Assembly: GCF_026151205.1 (NCBI RefSeq)
Contig: NC_087075.1
Location: forward strand, 8,483,303-8,547,302
Reading direction: 5' to 3'
Length of the DNA stretch: 64,000 nt
Origin: Bolinopsis microptera
Lineage: Eukaryota > Ctenophora > Tentaculata > Lobata > Bolinopsidae
The translations under genes were made by a program, and so were the position numbers. Positions 14,292 through 27,586 of the stretch are shown here, in pieces. The notes under the pieces are model-generated. The model had not been told where the DNA came from and did no database searches. It was given only the letters and a program-made list of their open reading frames with translations. How positions within the stretch are numbered: position 1 is the first letter of the stretch; the number at the start of each line of letters is the position of its first letter.

Positions 14292-14665
14292 GCGCTAGGT
14301 TAGGTTTTACAAACCAAATTATGAAGTTTTGAGGGAAGTTTTATGGGTGTTTAGGTAAGGGAGTTCTATGACGTCATTTTCAGACTTAAACTAAACTACT
14401 TAACGTAAATTAAGTGATTGTTATTATGACAGGTATACAGGTGTATTCCAAATAAGGTAGATATTCTATTAATTAATAGAAGGAGTTCTGCCAAGTAACA
14501 TTTTACAAACCAAATTAGGTTGTGTTTAGGTAAGGAAGTTCTGTGACGTCATTTGCAGACAGCAAATGGGTCATGGGCGGAACTTAACTTTACTAATTAA
14601 CGTATATTACTCATTTGTTATCCAAATAGTTATACAGAGATATCCAAATAAGGTACATATTCTAC
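14292..14665. repeat. Two diverged tandem units, each with a CRE
   Basis: Two units share TTTTACAAACCAAATTA, GTGTTTAGGTAAGG, AGTTCTRTGACGTCATTT, CAGAC, ATTAACGTA-type and CCAAATAAGGTA landmarks in order. Each carries a TGACGTCA palindrome (about 14379 and 14544). Period is about 190 bp. Confidence 0.7.
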
Positions 14666-16609
14666 AAGTAAATTATCATGACTTCATTATCAGGAGGATG
14701 TGGATTCACTTACCATTCTCAACTGCATGATGAACTGAACTCAACCACAGATCTAACACAGATCTTACACAGATCTAACACATCTCACAGAGAGTGTTTC
14801 ACATCATGGTCGAGCACACTACACTCCTGGACTGCCCTGAAAAAATGTATGCGTAATGGTACGTTTAAGTTACAATAAGAATAGTTTAAATGTTCTAACA
14901 ACCAAAATTATTATATCATAAACCATTATGGACCATTCCCTAGAATAGAAATTAAAATCCATTCTCTTCCTTGGATCAAAAGAACGATACTAAAAGCTGA
15001 AAAGGGGTAGATATTTCAGCAGAGACAAAAGCTTAATCGTGTGTTTTCATTGTTACAAAGCTTATTACATTTTTAATAACTGATCACGCACATGTTTAAA
15101 GTTTACTCTCTTGGGCGGAAGGTTTAATATGTCCTGCTAATTCTACATATTATACACGCACACAATGCAATATGCCATTGTTCCTTTGAACCTAGCGCTC
15201 TATATAATAGTCCATGTGTAGTTAATATGAGTTTTCATTATTATATCAGGAAATAACATTAATATCTACATTCTTCAAACATACTATAACAATTATTCTG
15301 TTTGATTATAAAGGTCAAAGTTCCCAGAATTCCGTCCTAATTCACTAAACAAACATCCCCCCCCCCCCCCCCCCACATATTTACACACAGATCATTTACA
15401 TAGTCATAGTACATAGTACGGTGCAACAAATCTCCAGAGCTAACTAGACCGGTTGGGGCACATTCCTTGTTAAACATTCTACGATTACAGCAGAGAGATG
15501 TAGACCGTACCTGGCTTTACAATGATCCAGGGGGATAGAAAGTGTCCAGGTAAGTGATTCTGAGACTGCTTCTCGGAAATTAGAGCGAGAATAGAGGAAT
15601 AATAATGAGTCATTTTTAGCTCTGTTGTCTATTTTACAACAGGAACCCCACGGTTTAGAAGATAAAAACATCAGACTTTTAAAAGTTTGACTTTGAATTT
15701 TTAACTTTCTAAATTATTGCCACTAAATCGATCCAGCATGAAGGACGAAAGTGTCTGAAATGGACATTGCTGAGCACAATATTGTTTTTTGTCTAAAGAG
15801 TCAGACCCCTACAGCCTACACTACACGATGCAGTTTAATTAGAGATTTTAATTGGAGATTTTATATCACCATCTAAATCGTTAAATCATCAGTGATAATC
15901 AATTTTATTTTCTGCCCATGTACGACGCAAGTCGCTCTGGACATTATGTCTGTCAACAGAAACCAGTTTTACAACAAAAAACCGGTTTAAAATTTCAGGG
16001 AAACAATGCTGAAGCCCAGACTCCATGTCAATTTTCCCTTATCTGGAAGCGTGGTGGGAGAACATTTCTCAGAGAACGAGTTTTAACTTCTTATCAAACC
16101 ATCTGTGATGACGTCAGAATGACGTCACTCGGTCACATTTTCATGAGATCAGGGCATTTTTTAGAACTGTGAAGATATTATTTATCCTCAACCTCACAAA
16201 TTCTCCGTCACAACAATTAAAGTACTTATTGACATGATAATTCATAATTGATAGCACCCGACAGTTTCGAAATTCTACACTCTCCCTCTACATCCCCCCA
16301 CAAACTACACTATCATCGTGTGTCGTGTGTACTAACATATCCCGCCCTTTATTAATTGCAGCGAGTACCTACTTTATATTTTTCGAATACACATAAAAGG
16401 CTACGTAGTGCCCACAACGTATTGCCCACAACACCCACCAAGTGTTGACAGTCTTAATAAGTTACTTGACGTCCAACCCCTTCTTTCCGGAAAGTTCGAT
16501 TTACATTGCCGGTGGTGGGTGTAAATTCCGGAAGGAGTTGTTTTAAATTCCGTGCTTGAAATAAAATGTTCACCTTTGTGAGTTAATAATGAATATGTGA
16601 GCAGCCAGC
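14666..16609. other. Intergenic; poly-C tract
   Basis: A homopolymeric C run occupies about 15357-15374. Two CREs sit close together at about 16108-16126 (GATGACGTCAGAATGACGTC). ORFs here (at most 84 codons) show no family features. Confidence 0.5.
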
Positions 16610-16900
16610 AGAAAGATGAGTGCCACTTTGCTCGCCAGTTACAAGCCGTGGATAAGACCATGGCGTGTGACAATTGCTTGAAATAATATGTCAATTTCAG
16701 TGAGTTCATGATTTTAATTGATATGAGCTCGCAGAGAAGTAATATTAATTCCAATTTGTTCGCCAGTTTCACTAATATTCACCATACATAAACCATGGCC
16801 GTGAATATTCTTATTATTAATTATTGTGCGCTTTATTTTAATAATATATAGCAGGGTAGCCAGATGAATGCCACCTTGTTCGCCTGTTACAATAGCCGAC
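16610..16900. repeat. Three diverged tandem units of about 120-130 bp
   Basis: The landmark GATGARTGCCACYTTGYTCG followed by CCAGTTACAA recurs near 16615, 16745 and 16863. An ACCATGGC segment is seen in the first two units. The 123-codon minus ORF at 16401-16772 overlaps this block and is not supported as a gene. Confidence 0.6.
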
Positions 16901-17944
16901 CCCCCGTACACTAATAATGGCTGGTACGTGAGAAAAGAGAATGGGCGTTCAACCTTCTAATTAAATTCTTAGCACAGGTTTAATAGCCACAGACTTAATT
17001 CATCGCCACTGCCCATTAAACAGCTGGTCCCGGCCAAAATTCCACCATCCTTCTATTCTTGTGACTATGAAACCTGAGAGAACTCAGCTGACAAAAGATA
17101 GGTCAGACCAAACGGTAAATTCCCGAAATTCCAATGTCTGTGCTAGCACGTGCTGTTCATGGTTTGTGCCTGGTTCACCCTGCCTGGCTGCCTACAGTTC
17201 CAGTACTTGACTTAAACTTCACAGCACCAGACCTATACTACTTAGAACACAATAGAGTTCCAACAATTAGACGTGTTGTTCTGAGTTCTCCCTTGCACAA
17301 TTGGTGATGATGAACGAGCAGTATCATGTACGATGATCAGTGATCACGGTAGACACCGGCACTCATTTTGATTGGAAACTTCACCTTTCTTTAGATGGAT
17401 CAGCAAGATATCAGGTACATTGCATGAGGTACTTGCACTTGAGACCTTGGGATCTCCGATTCATCTGCAATGAACAGTGGGAATCATTAATTGCGACATG
17501 TCTATACTATAATCTGATATTTTCGCACTGATTGCCTGGGATGTTCCATCTTTTGCTTTGGCAAACCGCAAATGGCAAAATGAAAGAAATATTCATTCTG
17601 GATCATCACTATAACCGGCTGGAATCTGGAATAATCCAAGATTTTGTGGAAGGATTTCCCAGACAACCGCCCCGGAAATGCTGTAAAAATTTGAACAATA
17701 GAACAATCGGTAACTTCAAAGAGTTACCAATGAAGGCCGAGGAAATATGTGTTTTAACACTAAAAGTGATATCATGTAGTGTGAAATAAAACTTAGAAAA
17801 CGGAAAAACAAGCATGTGTTTCGCATGCAAGCTATTTCCAAGTGCTAGTTTTTTGGACCGTAAAAGAATAACCTAGAATAACTTAAGTACATTTCTACTA
17901 TCTTAACAGGTACTGTGTCACGTGACCCAGCATTTGAGAAGTTG
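16901..17944. other. Intergenic, no supported gene
   Basis: Two adjacent plus-strand ORFs (17340-17531 and 17532-17789) have no recognisable domain and no convincing splice borders. An E-box TCACGTGAC is at 17918-17926. Confidence 0.45.
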
Positions 17945-18205
17945 TAACAGGCACCATACAACCAGTTGCTTGCTAACAACCCAGTACTAGTGTATCTCTA
18001 AACAGCGTCAGGTAGATAGATACTAATAGTGTAGAATTAGAAACTAAGCTGCTGTTATGTCGTCCGGGAAAGCGTGAACATAACCGGTTGCTTGCAACCG
18101 ATCCAGTGCTGGTGTTTCTCTATAATATGATATCAGCGCCAGATACAGTGGAGAATTAGAAACTAAGCTGATATTATAGTTATTATAACCGGAAAGCGTG
18201 AAGCA
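17945..18205. repeat. Two tandem units of about 122 bp
   Basis: Units share a GTTGCTTGC start, CCAGTRCTRGTGT, TCTCTA, CAGCG, GTGTAGAATTAGAAACTAAG or its GTGGAGAATTAG variant, CTGRTRTTAT and GGAAAGCGTGAA in order. Confidence 0.75.
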
Positions 18206-19229
18206 GCGTACTCAGAAACTCCTCGAAAAGTTTTAACATCTACTTTTAACTTTGACAGGTTTGCTCTGGGAAGAAGATAAAAACCTCCTGCCAAGATTAT
18301 GTATCATAAGTAGAGCATGTTGGCTTCTACTCAGATGAATTAAAGTTCGACGCTCTCTATTATGATGAGTTGTTTTTATCAACCTTCTTATAAGGCATAA
18401 ATGATACCACCACTACTTTTTTTTTTCAGCCAGAAAAACAGTCAATATGATTATCTATTATCGGGGATAGCTGAAAATGTTAAAATAGGGTACATGGTGA
18501 CAGACAATCCAATCAAGCACTGCAGTGCACTGGAACCATGTACGTGACCCGAACTTTTTACACGAATCAAATTATCACAAACAGCTTCCTTAAGGGCCTA
18601 AACAACCCTCAATCTGATTGGTAAATTGAATCAAGTCTAAAAGTTCCAAGGTTATTTCATCTCAACAAAGGAGAAAACCGGTAAGTACACCCGGACCTAA
18701 TTTTTCGTAATCTAGTGATCACCGAATAGAGTTACACATTACCAGGTAATTCAATTATATTTCTTCGCCAGACTAAGATCAACGGGGTCAAAGCGAGTGA
18801 TGTCTCAATTCAAGATATCAGGAAATTGTAACCTTGAGATTCAGTGGTACGTGGTATTTTCCAAGTATTTTCTGTTTAAAATTCCGTTAAGGATCCCAGG
18901 CACATTCTCTATGCTCGATAAATTCCTGTCCAACAGGTTTCAGATCATTTTGTGACGAGTGTGACCAGGATTGCGAGGAAATATCTACACGCAGAGATCT
19001 AGAGACTCATATCATCCGGCTTCCCATAACTAGATCTGCACTCTGCAGACAAAATGTACATTGTACAAGTATAGTATGTAGTATAATGAGTATGACATAA
19101 CTACTTCACTTAAAAGAGATATCAGATAATAGAAGAGATTAGAAAGCTGAACTCTCATGAGGGATAGTCCAGGTAGTAACAACTTTTAAACAGTGAGTTG
19201 TTTGGGATGTGACCACAGTAACCATAGTA
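18206..19229. other. Intergenic, no supported gene
   Basis: No ORF above 60 codons with features, no repeat ends recognised. Confidence 0.5.
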
Positions 19230-19400
19230 AGTAACAAAGTGAGTAAACAGTGAGTAAACAGTGAGTAAACAGTGAGTAAACAGTGAGTAAACAGTGAGTT
19301 GTGACCACAGTAACCACAGTAACCACAGTAACCACAGTAACCACAGTAACCACAGTAACCATAGTAACCATAGTAACCAAAGTAAGTAACATAGTAAGTA
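19230..19400. repeat. Adjacent 11-bp and 9-bp minisatellites
   Basis: About six copies of AGTGAGTAAAC are followed by about eight copies of AGTAACCAC/AGTAACCAT. Both share the AGTAA core, so the second array may have arisen from the first. The Tyr/Gly/Cys and Val/Thr-rich minus ORFs over this block are repeat translations, not genes. Confidence 0.85.
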
Positions 19401-19519
19401 AACAATAGTGATCTCGTAGGATCAGGAGCTGCAGTGGGATACATTATAATACAGTACGATTTTAGAAAGATCCAGAAGGAATCCAACAAGATATAGTGGG
19501 ATCCAGTAAGTCACAGTGC

Positions 19520-19630
19520 CACTTCTGATTTCTTCAGAATTAATGCGTTGTCAACAAACCTTATGAGAGCGGTATGTACTCCTGCTTTCTTCAGAATTAA
19601 TACTTGGTCAACAAACCTTTTGAGGGTCTA
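19520..19630. repeat. Two tandem units of about 56 bp
   Basis: Both contain TTTCTTCAGAATTAAT, then TTGTCAACAAACCTT or TGGTCAACAAACCTT, then TTGAGRG-like sequence. Confidence 0.7.
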
Positions 19631-20039
19631 ATCAAATTTATCCCCCTTATCAATAATTTTCTATGTACCGGTCATTTATTGTTTATTGAACTTCTTGTTT
19701 CCGAAACGTGTCAAGTGACCGGAAAATTAGGTAAAGTTCGAGCGTATCGGTTAAAAAAATGTAGCTTGTAATTTTTTAACACTCAAATCTCGAGTTTACC
19801 ATTTTGGAAATATTAGGAATCTAAGCATTGTAAGTCTTGCTATAAAAATGTCTTATTAAGAAACTCTCTAAATTCCAATGGCTGATAATGTAAATTACTT
19901 CTAAAGAAATTGCCGGTTATTTATTTACAAACCGCTCGGCAATTATCTACAAAGTACTATAACTTTAACAGAAGAATGTACCACATTCCACTAAAATACT
20001 TTTTAGCAGAAAATAGAGCTTGCTATTTAGTATAAGTGG

Positions 20040-20290
20040 CTATTAAACATTAAACCTGTTAACTCAATAGTGGGGAATCATTCGAGTTGCCGACTTAAAG
20101 TTGAGGGTAAGCCTCAACTGATGCCAGGCCTTAGTCTCAATTTTTTTTCTGAAGAATTTTCTCAACCTATATTTTCTCAATCTATTTTTCTTAAGCCTGT
20201 TAACTCACTAGTTGAGAATCACATCAGTTGTCGAGTTTATGTTGAGGATAGGCCTTATTAACACAATACCAGGCCTTAAGTCTCAACTTA
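20040..20290. repeat. Two tandem units of about 145 bp
   Basis: Units share CCTGTTAACTCA, TAGTKGRGAATCA, AGTTGYCGA, GTTGAGGRTARGCCT, CCAGGCCTTARTCTCAA and a T-rich tail. The 63-codon plus ORF at 20070-20261 is a repeat translation. Confidence 0.75.
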
Positions 20291-21229
20291 TTTTTCTTTA
20301 GAATTGAGCATAATATTTAGAGTATTTACATACAAACTTGAAGGGGGTTGATGACAGATCGAATAATATTGCGGCAGAAAACTCAACGTAGTGAAGTTTT
20401 ATTCGTCAGTTGAAATTCGCTATTACGTCATGATATGGAGTGGATCTATTTATATTGCCTGTATTCTAAGCCAACATTTCCTGGCAAGAATAAAGACCCA
20501 TGACCAAACTAAGTGACTTTGCCCTCTGGATGCCGGCCAGCAACTTGCTTTGTATCCCAAGAAATAACCCACGAAGTCTGTCTGCCAATGCATTAGTTAC
20601 CATTTTAGATCGTTTAAAAGAGCAGTCAACACTAATAGCCAGCACTTAAGTTCCCATATCTGCTGATTACCCACCAAACTATCAAGGATACGAGACCACC
20701 AATTATACCAATTATCCCTCAAATCGGCCTCACTACCGTCCAATTATCAACCAATTAGCCGTGAGAGCTCCACATGTGTAGTTAAGAGTAAGTATTACTG
20801 GCAACGTTGCACATTCATCCTCTGGACTGCTGTATTAAGTTCAGAGTAAGTAAGCTCTTTTAATGAGGTACAGGTCGGAGCATTATCCCGAGTCAAATCG
20901 CAAATAGGTAAGTAATGAGCTGTAAGTAATATGATTGATTTGATGTGACTATTTCTTAGCACCACATACTGCTATAAAAATGTGAGCTTAAGTGTTTCAG
21001 AATTCAGAGTAGTAGTGGTATCAATTTCCACTCATTACAGGCAGTCAAAACCGTATAAAGCTTGAGGAGTAGTCAAATATCATTATTTTTAACACCTTCT
21101 TAATTCTCCCTCTTCCAGCCGACATGAAATCCGATACGTCTTATCAATCATCATGACTCCAATAGGTCGCCAAAATGGAAAGTGGACTCCTTGATACTGA
21201 CCTAAAACAATATTTGCTTAGTTTCTTTT
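20291..21229. other. Intergenic, no supported gene
   Basis: No ORF above 60 codons and no structured repeats seen. Confidence 0.5.
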
Positions 21230-21965
21230 TCTTCACAATTTACCATTAGTCCCTAATTTAATGGTAACAGTTAAGGCCTACCATCATCATGTGAATACCT
21301 AGATATTTAATGGTCCGTAATTATAGTAGAGGCTGAGCTGTGACAGCGCCCCAAGTCACACTTATTATCGTTCATTATAGCCGCATAGACTTCTTATCAA
21401 CAGGCGATAAATATAAAGAGGAAAGTTGTTAAGCAAATAGGCCATAATTTGGATAAAGAAAGCCAGGCATAATTAAACTACAGTTACAAAGTTTTTGTTG
21501 TAAAAATTGTAAATTTACTCCTTCAGTATTTAACGATATTTACGGAGTTTGTTCACAACTTGGCATTAGTCCCAATTGTAATATTAACGGCAAAAGGACC
21601 AATATTATACTATGGTGTGTGGGGCCCATTCATTAATGACCAAAAACTATAACAGAGTATAATAGAGGTTGTGATATGAAAGGACCCACAGCAACACCAG
21701 ATATTCCCGATATTAATTATAATTATTTATACTCTCTCAGACTTCCCATCAACAGGCGATAAGTAAAAGGAGGAATAAAAGTTGTTAAGTAAATAGGCCA
21801 TAATTACATTATGATAAACAAAGCCGGGCCTTGATGAACAACAGTTACTAGCTTAGTTAAGCTAATAGGCCATAATTTGGATAAGGATGGCCGGACCAAT
21901 ATGAGCTACACTCACTACAGTTACAGAGTAGTTTAAGCTAATAGGCCATAATTAACCCAATTAAG
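21230..21965. repeat. Tandem repeat: ~350-bp unit plus short ~75-bp sub-units
   Basis: A longer unit containing CACAATTTACCATTAGTCCC or CACAACTTGGCATTAGTCCC, CTTCYYATCAACAGGCGATAA and GTTGTTAAG occurs twice. Its end, AATAGGCCATAATT, is re-amplified at about 21437, 21792, 21864 and 21940 with nearby AGTTACAGAG/AGTTACTAG. Confidence 0.7.
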
Positions 21966-22239
21966 CATAATTAGAATAAAGATGGGTAGATAAATTATCT
22001 GTTGATATTAGGAATTGAAAATTTTCTTTGTGAGGTTACCGAAAGTTTGAGAGCCATCAGAACCACGGGGGGCCATCAACCCTGCACTAGCAATACCATA
22101 TTTGGGAACTCTTGGTGTTAGTAAAACCAATGACAATAGTTGGCAACCCACGAGTTCGGCACTCTCTGGACACTAGAAATGGTGTCTTTTGTTACTTGTG
22201 TGCTCGGGATCCTTGCTGTATGACAAAAGAAATGGAAAT

Positions 22240-22640
22240 ACAGGAGAATTTGTAACAGTGAACCATTAGACTTCCTCGCATGAATATTCATATTGAAAAT
22301 TACACTTTTTGAAGACAACCCCGCACGAGATATCAGGAAGAAGTAGAACACGTGCAGGTTCCAGCAACCTTGAGTTGGAGAAACTGTATGAGAGCGGAAC
22401 AGTGAACCATTAGACTTTACATGAATATTGAGACACTTTTTGGATACAAACCCGTACACAATATTAGAACCGAATGAAGAACATGTGCCGGCAGCTTTGA
22501 GTTGGAGATGGAAATAGAGGAGAAATTGTATGAGAGCGGAACAGTGAACCATTATTATTAGACCTTGCATGAACATTTTTTTGAGACAATCTCGTAAGCA
22601 ATATTAGAACCGAGAGAAAAACACATACCTGGTGCCTTGA
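22240..22640. repeat. Three tandem units of about 140 bp
   Basis: The landmark ACAGTGAACCATTA recurs near 22254, 22399 and 22541, each followed by a CATGAAYATT stretch, a TTTTTGA or ATTGAGACA stretch and AATATTAGAACCGA or a diverged form. The 152-codon minus ORF at 22118-22576 spans these units and has no known domain. Confidence 0.7.
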
Positions 22641-25600
22641 GTCCTCGTTCCTACTGAGTGTACAACTCAATTCTCACACACATACTTCATTGTAACATCA
22701 TGAAGTGTAAACACGCCTAAATTTAGGGTACACACCCACTAACAATGGAGGGACCTCAATTACAGTGTTTAGAGTGAGATGAGAACTGTTTCTAGAAGGG
22801 TTCCTGGAAACAGAGCACCTTTATAGTAGGTGATCTCCTGTATAGCTCTGGAATCAACCAACCCCCCCCCCCCCCCCCCCCCCCGCCCCCACCCTCCCAA
22901 CCATTTAATAGGTGCCTCTGTGGGATGTTAAAATGGGCAGTTTAACACCTTTTCCAGTGCAGCACGTTTACAAATTACAAGATTTGACTGTGTACGTATG
23001 TATGTGGGTGTGCGTACTTTGTAATCTAATTTTCGCATCTAACAACAAGTCTACAGTTCAACCGGATGATCAGATCAGGAGGTCTGAATGGACCCTGAAC
23101 AGACCCAGATGTTATCAATGGGCCACAAATTATAAGAACAATGTGTTCCACACCAGGCCAGAGAGCAACCTTGTACACTCTGAAACTCTGAACTCTCTTA
23201 AACACCGTCTTATTCTTTAACAATCCATTTAACAGTCCATTTATCAGCCTATGATATGATCCCTTTATTCTCAAGCCGGCACCACACACGCTGCGTTTGC
23301 AAGATATTGTTCTGGAACAGTATCTAGCTCCAATATCTAGATCGAGTATCTAGCTCTCCAATTAGATCTCTGTGATATAAACCACTGGGTTAATTTCATC
23401 AGCCCCTGTTATCGTGAATACCATCACGTACCTAATACCTTAAATCATGAAATCATACTCAGCTCTGAGAGACCTATTACACAGTTTACTTACAACTTTA
23501 CTTACCCTTACTTACCTTAACTTACACAGCACATGCAGTTAACTACTCTTACACACACTGTACTACCGTTCTAATACACACACACTCACACCCGATCGGA
23601 ACCGATTTATTATTAGAATGTCAGAAATGTCACCACAAGTAGTTAGTCCACATATGTGAATCTATAAACGTGACCGCATTTAACTTGCACGAGCCATCCT
23701 GTACAAACGGTATAATGCTCCAGCTGATCGGAATGTCGGTATTTCCAATAAAAAGAGGGAATAATAGCTATCGTAGTATCGTCATGACCCTGAGAAATCC
23801 AAGAATCTGAAAAGAGGGAATACCATATTTACTTATTGACACCTAAAAAGGTGATCTCGCATTTGTAAGGGTGTTCCGACAGCCCTATTCTTCTTCTGTA
23901 CTAATAATCAGAACACTGTGCACGTAGAGATTCAGTGAATTCCAGCACACGTACAATTACTACTGAAGAGAACGATGGCTCTGGTCATGACTGTTGAAGA
24001 GTTTAAGCGCATGTTCTGTTCCTGTGTTAGGGGCCCATTTCTTGAGCATGACAAGGGAAACTCTTCTTACTTCTAGAACATACCTTCCACTACACTTCCA
24101 CTACACTTCTCCTAGTACAGGGCACATTCCAACACGGTTTTACACAGCCTCCAGTGTGTAAACATTGCAGCTATCTCCAATGCGGAAACTGTGCTTCCAG
24201 AAAAATCGGGTCACGTGACATGTTGAGAAGTAATCTGATTGGTTAAAACGTCCGAAGGTTGTCCGTGATTGGGCAATAGTGCGCACGGTCGTGTTACAGC
24301 CTACAGGTGATATCGCAAAAACCCTTCTAAAGTGTCAGCCTTTTTTCCTATCACAATGTGAGAAATACACATCAGTTTAGGAGGTGAGACACAGTGAGTA
24401 GTGGACGAGTCACGTGAGACGTCCCGGGTTCTTGGTACACCACAGTCAGTTACAGTGCTGCTATTATATACCCACTTGCGTGTTGGACATTTCTAATTAT
24501 TCGTCGGTCAGTGTTCCAGTGTATTTGGTATTTACTGTAAAATACACACTCACACACACATGTAAAATAAGTCTGGAGCCAGGCACGCAGACCAAATTCG
24601 CACGAACAAATACCAGAGATTGGTTTGGAATGGAGCAGCCAGGCTGGCATGTCAATTATGCAAAACATGCCGCCTGCTCTGCTCCAGGGCTCTCCTACGG
24701 AACAGGCTCGTCTCTTTCAGGGATTGTTCATGACTGGACAAGTCTAGAGCAATTATAACTTGATTGATGACAATTTATTGCTTGATTGAATCCAGGGACA
24801 TATATTGTCCTACATAATCAATGCATGATGGGTCTTTATAGAGTTGATATAGAGTGTTGAGGAATGTACATGCACACATCAAAGCAGTCTAGAGGACTCA
24901 AAATGGGTCTTGAGAACCGGTGGTTGAATTTTAGATTTACATGACAGAATTCCACCAATCAACCATCTCAAACTAGACCTTAATTGATATTTTAAGTGTG
25001 GGAAAGTTTGTGGGCGATATATTAATGTCCCTGAGAAAAGCTAGGAACTAATTCCGGGACTGATCATTTTTTAAGTGTACCAGACGATTATATTCCCTGG
25101 GCCACAAATTACAACTTGGAACATACGGTTCCAACTTCCAAATCCTCCCTCCACAACCTAGCACACAAAATGACCCCTAATTTGAAACATCCAGTACCGA
25201 TGAAGTGCTGCCACGTGGTGTATCACAATTTGATACAGTATTATATGACGTTAGAAGTAAGCCGTACAAGTTCAGATAAGATATTATCACTGAGTGTGTG
25301 TGTGTACATGCGGAGCTTACCCTCTGGAGTCGAGAAGTTGAGACATGTACACATCTCTCCAGCAGTACTGCAACTACGCACATACTGACATTGCGCCCTA
25401 AATTAGTTATTTAATAAGTTTATGTAATCAACTAATTGCTTTAGAATTGTTTAGAATGCTGATTTACGAATTATGTCCAATGTTACATTATTAAGTGATT
25501 ATACATTTGGAAGATTTTGGTTCATTTTGTGTTTACATCTAGACAAAGCTATACAACAATATAATGGATTATAACCTTATTCGTAGAAAACAATTACAAT

Positions 25601-26170
25601 GATATATTAATACACAGATCGTCGTTTCGCAACTGAGTTTTCACAACCTTGGAAAGATTTTTATTTAACAACTGTTGTTGGTAACATACAACTTCTGCCC
25701 GCTAAGTTAACATATCCAAAATATAACCAACCGTAATTTTAATAAAAGCATTCACGATATAGTTCCATGCTTGATCAAGTGATTTGTTCAATTTATGTGC
25801 TCTAATGCGTGGAATAAATGTTTCTTATTATATAATGAAATCCACTGTTCAAATTTGTGACCCTTAAACATGCCAAGAAACATTTGTTGTATCAAAATGC
25901 AGGAACGCATGAACCATATTATGAACTATTATGCCCTATATGCTCTAATGATAGCTGTGAGCTTGAGCCATGCTTGCTGAACAAGCAAAAGTTTAAGATG
26001 AAATGGAAGCTGTTTGATAATTAATCGCTTCCCAAGAAAAACCAACTCTAAGTTGGCGACTATAAAATCATGCACTATCTGAGAATCTTGCATGCACTTT
26101 AAAACCGACCTATTTTCATTAGAGTAGAAAAACTTAATTGATATTCTACAAGGCTAACAGTTAACACAGG
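22641..26170. other. Intergenic; poly-C tract at 22862-22885
   Basis: A near-pure C run lies at 22861-22885. E-box-type CACGTG sites are at 24211-24219 and about 24410. The 114-codon ORF at 24414-24758 and the 90-codon ORF at 25116-25388 have no recognisable features. Confidence 0.5.
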
Positions 26171-26174
26171 AGTA

Positions 26175-26502
26175 AGTTTGATCGTTTTGAGGAGATTTTA
26201 AGCTTTTTAGAGAAAATTAAATGGTAGTTTCAAACGATCAAACTCACGTATCCTAAAAATCCTAAGAATTCTAGACCAGTCCGGCAAACAGAGGCCGCTA
26301 CACTTAAATACATGAGGCTAGTAACAAACCTAAAATAGACACTTAAAGTAATTTATTTGAGGCTCAAACATTTGGCCAACGCAAAACTTGAAACTTTAAC
26401 AAAACGCCCTAACAGCCACATTTATCAACCCTCTAGATAATTGACCCACTTTAGGTGGAAAAAGATCAAATTAGAGTTACGGAACTACGAGGGTTGATAA
26501 AT
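26175..26502. repeat. Two short fold-back structures
   Basis: AGTTTGATCGTTT (26175-26187) is the inverse of AAACGATCAAACT (26232-26244). ATTTATCAACCCTC (26420-26433) is the inverse of GAGGGTTGATAAAT (26489-26502). Both stems are perfect at 13-14 bp with loops of about 44-55 nt; they may be relics of inverted-repeat transposons. Confidence 0.65.
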
Positions 26503-26780
26503 GGCGAAATTTGCCACAGTAAATTTCATATCTTTGTGTGGCCAGCACAAGATTTATTCAACATGAAAAACACTCAACTAGCATTGCCAGCAAACGTTAA
26601 GGAACACAAACATCTCAAAACATTTGAATGCCAAATAACTTTTAAAAATATCTAAATAATATCGACTGAAAAGTCGTTCAAAAAACCTAGGTTCAACTAG
26701 AGGATCGTATATATTTGTTGTAAACATTCTTTAATTACATGTACAGCTAAAAAATTACCTAGGAAAAGGAGATAGAATTT

Positions 26781-27586
26781 CTAGAACGCGGTAATAAAAG
26801 TAAAAATCCTAGGCTTAGAGTCACGCATCCGGACTGACTTCTTAGTATAACATTGTTTACAAGTCTGGTTAGTGTAAATACAATTGTTCGTTGATGGAGA
26901 ATAAAACTGGTTCCATCGGCTGTTAACTTCGCGTAGCTTAATCTGCCGCCTGTCCTCTTCTACGACGACTCCTGCGTGAGGAACGAATAGAATGGACGGT
27001 TCGAGTTCAGATAGTGATCGTAGGTCAACATCGCTAGGAACGTAGGAGTCATCCTCCTCATCCCCCCAATCGAAAGTGTCTTCATCGTCCTTCGTTGAGT
27101 TTTCTGATGAATCTTCTTCGATACATTGTTCGACATTAGCGACTCTATCTTCCTCTAGATCCCACGAGCAGTTGGATGAACTGTCGTAGGCTGAGTCTGG
27201 AGAATGTTGGCAGCGGCAGTCACGTGGAGTTTTAGGACCAGCCAGAATACCTCGTACGCTTGGGTCGTTCTTTCTCAGCTTCCTCGTATAGCAACGCTGC
27301 TGGATCCCTTCAGCCCCCATGCTTCGAGATTCATGTTTAGTCCACTGTTAGCACAGTTATATTCTTGATAGCATGTGGCTGCGAAGCGGGGAAGTGCGGT
27401 ATCACTCGGGGGAGCTAATTCACATCGGAATGAGTCATCAGTGGAGGATGAAGAGGATACCAGAGAGGAGGGAGAGGGGAGACTGCGAGCTTGGGAAACT
27501 GTTTCGAGCAGAGAGTCGACCATGTTGTTCGGGAACTGGAGCAAAGAAGCCAGGATCTTCCGTTTGTCAAACGCCGGGTTTGTCAT
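26781..27586 (-). CDS. Acidic protein, possible PPP1R15-related tandem gene
   Basis: The frame opens at 27586 with MTNPAFDKRKILASLLQF and runs to about 27275. A second frame continues from about 27320 to the stop at 26781. The overlap means either a small intron or a frameshift. One in-phase solution splices after SPSPSSL at 27447 to CAG at about 27294, but its acceptor tract is poor. The second frame has a Ser-rich start, a Glu/Asp-rich middle (two acidic patches around ENSTKDDEDTFDWGDEEDDS), then SILFVPHAGVVVEEDRRQ and SRWNQFY. PPP1R15 proteins have an acidic middle, an RVxF site and an Arg/Trp/Phe C-terminal box, so the layout is similar, but no clean KVxF is visible. The 5' context resembles that of the neighbouring gene at 29160. 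Function is unproven. Confidence 0.5.

Noticed and set aside
16401-16772. 123-codon minus-strand ORF
   Set aside because: Overlaps diverged tandem repeats; no domain, no splice context.
22118-22576. 152-codon minus-strand ORF
   Set aside because: Lies across three diverged tandem units without conserved translation or known domain.
24414-24758. 114-codon plus-strand ORF
   Set aside because: No recognisable domain, no repeat of the frame on splice analysis, composition like surrounding DNA.
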